DNA of 64,000 bases from Clavelina lepadiformis (Eukaryota; Chordata; Ascidiacea; Aplousobranchia; Clavelinidae), in the NCBI RefSeq assembly GCF_947623445.1, contig NC_135244.1:5146001-5210000 (forward strand), in the 5' to 3' direction. Below are positions 58,552-64,000 of this stretch, piece after piece. Below the pieces are notes generated by a model that saw only the letters and a list, made by a program, of their open reading frames with translations, ran no database searches and was not told where the DNA came from. The position numbers were made by a program, and so were the translations under genes. Numbering within the stretch: the first letter of the stretch is position 1; every line of letters begins with the position of its first letter.

Positions 58552-60423
58552 TCAAATAGCCGTGTTAGTAGTTTGGTCGCGTAAGTACACTGAAGCATAA
58601 CGTCACATTGTGCTAATTTCATTTGCTAATATAATTGCTATTGCTAATGCTATTGCTTATTTATTTAAATATAGCACGTGTTCTCGAGATCGTGTTGTTT
58701 ATATGAAATGTGGACTACGCAATCAATGCGTAATGCACGTTATTACTCAACACATCTGATAAATGCGATACGCAATTAATTATTATTTACTATGGGCCTA
58801 CTAATACATATAGGCAAAAAGAGTCTTTCTTGGATACTCGCTTTTCACTGAACTTTTACCCAGTTTTCAATCGTTCACCTATTTAATAAATCTAGAACCC
58901 CGGTTAACCGTCACCGACATTATCACGACCACTCAAACGCTGTCCGGATATAATAAGTTACATTAATTCTGTTCCATTGTAATGTTTAACTTATTAGTAT
59001 AACAAACAGAAAATGATGATAATGACTCATGCTTTGAAAGTCTACGAAGACCAGCACATGACTAAAAGTAAAACAAACTGGCATAACAGGTGAATTTTCT
59101 ACAACATTAAAGGAAGTAAAGAAATGGTGAAGCGAAAAACTAATTCGTGTGATGCCTAAAACCGTTTGGCACATAGCAATAACCTATAAAAGAAAAATGC
59201 ATGTTGTTCCATTCAAAAAACTCTTTAAATTTAAAACAACAAAGAAAGTCCTGGAAATTGACGTCAAAAACTTGACTGTGAACAATCCAAAGAAAAAGTG
59301 TTAAACGAAAGCGATTTCAAGAAAAAAAAACGATAAAGAAACCAATATAATAATTAATTCGTGACAGGAAAGTCGAAAAAGGTTATACGTTGTTATCAAT
59401 GAAATAAGTTAGGTGTTGTCCTTTTTTGAATCTACACGCCGGTATGCTTAATTGCTCATCAACACAAAATGCTGACGCAAGGAGCCAATCAGGGTGAGCA
59501 AAAAGTTCACCAGAAGAATGGTCTGGCACTTTTGGGAGGTTATCAACGCGTCATTTCTGGACGACAATCCTTGCTTGATATACATCTTGAATCATCTATA
59601 AACGATAATGTAGTACAGTACAACAATTAAGCTGTAACTTTTTATTTGGAACCAAACACGGAGGACGCTTTGTACTTACAAATTGAGTTGGACCTGAAAT
59701 GTTAAGTTTTTTATATTTGACATGGAAAACTCGCACAACTAATGAATTTTAAAGATTATTTTACTTTACAAGTAAACTGCGAAAATGTGCTAAAGTCAAT
59801 AATTTTTCTAACTTTACTTTGTGTTTATCAAAAAAGTTTGTTATTATAGACGGTAATATAGCAAGCATAAAACCGCTCTCCCTTCAAACGTTACTACTTT
59901 GGCAAAAAAGTAAATGTTTGCCAAATCTTAGACCTTATCTTAACAGTTTGCTTTTTATTTCCGTCATGGCAAAATGTGTGGATTGTAACTTGGGTTTCCA
60001 AAGCCAGGAAGTAAATATGAAGTAAAATAATTCATGCATATGCATATTTATTTTGTCCAAACACATTTGTAATATTCGTCCATCTGCTGGATTTTGTTGC
60101 CATGTTGACACCGCGTGTAACGCACGTACCTTATTTCAACATACATGACGTATATTATCTTCAACTGAATAAATCATTGTTATGACACGTTTAGTTAGTA
60201 TGATTTAGTTAATATGATTACCTTTATACGTCATCAAATCAAGCATTCAAGGAAACAAGTCGGTGCTTATGTGTTGGGATTAAATGAGGAAGTAAAACCA
60301 CCAAGTCGTAAATACAGCTATAACCACTCAGTCAGTTTATCTTCTGTTTGATTCGGTTGTGATTTGAACGAAGAGGCTATTTTAAATCTGTATGATTAAA
60401 GTAGAAACAATTTTTCCAGTGAA
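58552..60423. other. Intergenic region upstream of FGD-E
   Basis: No gene is supported. The acceptor TTTTTCCAG at 60411-60419 lies four bases before the FGD-E ATG. The open frame at 59819-60025 has no motif. Confidence 0.4.
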
Positions 60424-63400
60424 ATGTTACCAAGTGTGAAGACCACCACCGCGGAAAACGCAGCACGAAGCAAAATCCTTAGAACAGGACACGAAGGTCG
60501 AAGAGATAGGCTATATAACTTATACGATGACTTTTTCATTTTTGTTCCCTTTTCTAATTCTAAATCCAAAATACTTGTTTACCTTCTTCTGCATGTACCT
60601 TTTTGTTACCCTCAACCATCAGACGAAGAAGAAGCAGTACATTTGTGGAACGCCTTACGCATTTACGAAAACAATATGGCCAGCGTAAGTGATGTTAATT
60701 AAACTATGATCAACTCGCCGACGTTTAAACTTATCAGAAAGTTAAAAAGTTTTTTTCCTAATATAATAAGAATTTTTGATTGCGTTTTTTTCTTTCAGAT
60801 TTATCAAAAAAATCCCCATTTGACAGATGAAGGATTTTCAGCAGCGCACAAAAACAGCTCCGCTCAGGCCATGGGTCATTTGAAAGATTCGTGCTGCTTT
60901 TCACCCAGCGTAATCGGCATGTTGTCAGATATGATCAAGGTTAAGCGTCAACGATTTAAATTGGACAACTCCTTGGAACAGACACAGAACAACACCGAAA
61001 ACTTCAAAAAAAGACTGGTATGTATTGCGGCATGTTGAAAATAAATTTAAAGCCTGATGCAGCAGCTTGTGATGCTGATTTCATAAAATGTTTTAAACAA
61101 ACTCCGATTTAATTTTTTTACAATTTTATCCAGTTAGCCACCCATTCTTACCAAGTCGCGGTTAGGTATTTCAGATAAGATGTGGGTCACAATAACGACG
61201 TCAGCTATGATGTATTAGTGGCTTTTTCTACCTTACTGTTTTCAAAATCATGTAGTAATTAGCATACAGCATTATCTCAAAGCGTTCATGATATTACTGC
61301 GTGTGCTATGTGTAGGCCAAGATCAATTAACTGTAGATTTCCGTCAAATGCAATTGCTGTTTGTGAATGCATTAGTATTAATTCACAATGGGCATAATGA
61401 CGTCGCCATTAAACTGTGCCATTTGAATGCCGACTTGGCGTAACAAACGAACAATTTTTATTAGCTACTTTTGGTTAGGTTTATAAATCTTCAATTCCTT
61501 CCCTTAGCGCTTTAGTTAAGACAATAAAGGATTACACAGTTTGAAAGAGCATTGTTTTGCCGTGTTAGCAATGTTTTAATCATGGTGACGTAACTGATCA
61601 AACATTTCCGGAGTTGAGCCAATATAGGGCTACTAGTGGTGCTACCGCATGCGTACGCTTGCTTTTTCCCAAAATTTGTTTTCTACAAGCCAAGGCCAGA
61701 TTAAACTGTCTCACGGGCTGTATGTTTGACACTCCTGCCTACCTAAGGCGAACAGTCGGTATTAGTTCTTAGTAGCGTATACCGGAAGAAATGGTTCTAT
61801 TATTACCATACATGTGTCGGAAAACGCGCATATTCGCCACAAAATATAAAATCACAAGCTAAAGTCCGTTTACCTGACATTGCTAATTGGATCAAATGCA
61901 TTATGTTATGATGTATGAACAGAAGGTAGGCCATGGCATTGCTTGCACAATTCAATGTGTACTTTCGTTAGATTAGTAAGTCTACATAATAAAAATACCT
62001 TACGTTAGTTAAATCTTACTTTACTTACAGTTTGTGTATTTTTACTTTTTTATTGTGACGTCGAAATTGAAGCTTTCTTCGTTAGTTTCGCGACAAATTT
62101 GCTATACTGTATATTTTCGGCGTAGAATGGTTAGCCACAAAATTCTGTGTTATTAAAAAAATTTCTTTTCTGGTTTGTTTATAGACAACTATTCTTTGGT
62201 ATAAGGCTGACTTGTCTCCCTCATTAACTTTTTTATGTCCTGTTTGGCAATAGGCTAATCCAGTTTACATTTGAAGGATACGTCTGTGAATACTGTCAAA
62301 AAAGAAGTTCATCAAGCTAATCGAACAACTGGTAGCAACATGGTTTACAAACCATCCAAGTTAAATGATCAAAAATTGAAAAATATCGCAGAAGAACTGC
62401 TCTCAAGCGAAATAGTTTACGTCAAACAACTACGCCAAATAGACCAGGTGACGACTTGGATTTGATTTTGTTAAAGGCCAATTAATTATTGAAGAAAGTG
62501 TTATCCACTGATCAATATAGCCTATACTATACATGCAAGAAATTAGAAAGATACTATTTCACTGAAAATCGGCCACGCAGCTCTTTGAAGAAGGTAGGCG
62601 GCTAGGATAAGAGAATGGGCATTCATAAAGTTGATTTTAATTATTTGGTTCTTAATTGAAGTTAGATTTTGATTAGAGGAAAAATTTAAGTTAGCCCACT
62701 ATATATGTATCTTTGCTTAAATTAGCTTAATAAAAAGCTGCACAGGCAGCTTTAAAAGACCATTTTCCCCGTTAAACAGTGCATTTTCAAAATGATAAGT
62801 GACTTGGTGAGTCACTGTATGATTTCCCAGTGTGCTGAGTCACCATAGACATTTACTTATAGCCTAGTTAGCTTCGTTCGTACTGTCTACTTTCTTTTAT
62901 ATGACGTTGCGAGCAAATTTTATCAAGTTTATTTCTTTGAAAGGAAATTGTAGGATTGTGTGGAATACACGTTTACACCATTTATACCTTTTCCCAAATG
63001 GAGCCTACACTCCTATTGTATATTTTTTCTGTCGAAAGAATATTTTTAGCAGCAGTTTGTCAGCATTTACCTAAACTGTCCTTTCTTCTCCTTTTATGTA
63101 TAAGGTATTATTTTTTGCTTTTATTTAACAGAAGTTTATGCTTTTCCTAGGTATATTACAAAAAAATTCAGGAAGCATCGTTGACCAAAAAAATCATTCC
63201 TGAGGCGGATGTTATCAAGATTTTTGGTCACGTGACTGCCATATATCAATTTCATTCCAACTTTCTACTTCCTCAGCTGCAAGAACGTCTGAAAAAATGG
63301 TAAACAAAAAATGGATAAACTAATTGCATTATGTTGTACCGTGCAATTTGTATTGTTCCGTTTCAAACAATCAGGGAAACAAACCCACGTGTAGGCGACG

Positions 63401-64000
63401 TGATGATGCAAGCAGCTCCCTTCATGAAAATGTATGCGCTGTACACACAAAACTTTGATGAATCTTCGAATCTGTTGAAGGATTGGCTCACAAAATCAGA
63501 AGATTTTGCATTGTTTATCTCATTGATACAACTTACACAAGAAAATCCAAACTTACCACTGCAGGTAACAGATATACATGTAGCCTACCTAGGCATATAT
63601 TCATTTTTGCTTTGTTAGGAAATAAACCAAATTGCTGATCACAAATTTACTTCGTTTTCTTTATAACATTCGGTTGGTCTGTATAGACCAGGGATGTCCA
63701 ACCTTTTATTAAAGTGGGCCGCATTGTCACTTGAAATAATTCAATGGGCCGCAAAACCTATTAAATTTCAAGAAAAATGGGTACATAAAGTACATACTTT
63801 TGGAGTGAAAATGACTAACGGGCCGCACAAAAATCTCAGGCGGGCCGCAGTGTGGCCCGCGGGCCGCAGGTTGGACATCCCTGGTATAGACCCAAAGAGG
63901 TGTATAAAGCTTATTCCGCCTACTTACCAAAGCAACTAAGACTGTTATAACCACACAGTTAGTGGCTATTTTTTAAACTCCAGTAATTATATAGACTATT
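60424..64000 (+). CDS. FGD-like: FGD-E: fifth array member, 5' part; cut off by window end
   Basis: Exons: 60424-60496, 60623-60684, 60799-61017, 62277-62447, 63151-63299 and 63375-63564, in phase with the other copies. The first exon differs from the MA(A/G)W start of the others. The module has ALRIYENNM and AHKNS; the DH start is LKNIAEELLSSEIVYVKQL, followed by IFGHVTAIYQFH and RVGDVMMQAAPFMKMYALYTQNF. The exon with the QRIPRY motif and all of PH-FYVE-PH must lie beyond 64000. The exon 4 start at 62277 was chosen because it keeps phase 0 after an AAG acceptor; the donor of exon 1 (GAAG|GTCGAA) is weak. The sequence is closer to FGD-A than to B-D. Confidence 0.82.
61018..62276. other. Long intron 3 of FGD-E
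   Basis: Nothing recognisable was found. A few words near 61690-61760 (CACGGGCTGTATGTTTGACA) could be old hAT sequence, but no ends are clear. Confidence 0.3.
62540..62790 (+). repeat. Dispersed repeat family, copy 3
   Basis: In intron 4 of FGD-E. ACTATTTCACTG, GTAGGCGGCTAGGATAAGAG, AAAGTTGATTTTAATTATTTG and TTCCCCGTTAAACAGTG align in order with copy 2 at 53766-53990. Confidence 0.55.
63689..63883. mobile_element. hAT-type miniature element, 195 bases
   Basis: Perfect 15-base ends CAGGGATGTCCAACC and GGTTGGACATCCCTG, flanked by the perfect 8-base duplication GTATAGAC (63681-63688 and 63884-63891). The interior carries repeated GGGCCGC words, unusually GC-rich for this window. It sits in intron 6 of FGD-E. 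Confidence 0.92.

Noticed and set aside
1..64000. CRISPR arrays, rRNA genes, tRNA genes, bacterial operons
   Set aside because: None seen. Split genes with GT-AG introns and animal signalling domains rule out a bacterial reading.

Overview
This window is animal nuclear DNA. Its genes are split by short GT-AG introns (mostly about 80-700 bases) in AT-rich sequence, and they encode multidomain metazoan signalling proteins. An invertebrate deuterostome, most likely a tunicate, fits best: there is one SNX7/SNX30-type sorting nexin, there are CD20/MS4A-like four-span proteins, P- and hAT-type DNA transposons are present, and almost every gene has an unpaired 3' splice acceptor just before its ATG, as expected if a spliced leader is added. 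This assignment is an inference; no species is claimed.

Layout: (1) 2330-4974, a complete nine-exon sorting nexin. (2) 7596-12809, complete gene FGD-A. (3) 13.8-19.8 kb, transposons: a P-type element of about 5 kb with 376-base terminal inverted repeats and two convergent genes, sitting in the end of an older hAT element, then a short hAT-type element. (4) 20.46-35.05 kb, duplication unit 1: MS4A-like gene M1, a jockey-type reverse transcriptase fossil, MS4A-like pseudogene M2 and broken gene FGD-B. (5) 35.1-36.0 kb, fragments of an unidentified gene. (6) 35.84-47.23 kb, duplication unit 2: MS4A-like gene M3 and complete gene FGD-C. (7) 51.0-56.95 kb, FGD-D, complete but with its ancestral ATG changed to GTG. 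(8) 60.42 kb to the window end, FGD-E, cut off by the window. Spacers carry two more complete hAT-type miniature elements with perfect 8-base target duplications; a third lies in an FGD-E intron. There is also a piggyBac-like miniature element, a large foldback and a three-copy dispersed repeat.

The main novelty is the five-member FGD array. Each gene encodes DH-PH-FYVE-PH (the Cdc42 exchange factor layout of the FGD family; FGD-B and FGD-E show only part of it), preceded by an N-terminal helical module whose spaced residues match the helical region of guanylate-binding proteins and atlastins, without a GTPase domain. The array shows tandem duplication, deletion, probable gene conversion and decay of the FYVE phosphoinositide-binding signature. 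It alternates with MS4A-like membrane protein genes in the repeated unit. A second unusual feature is the P-type transposon, which carries a C2H2-finger gene convergent to the transposase gene.
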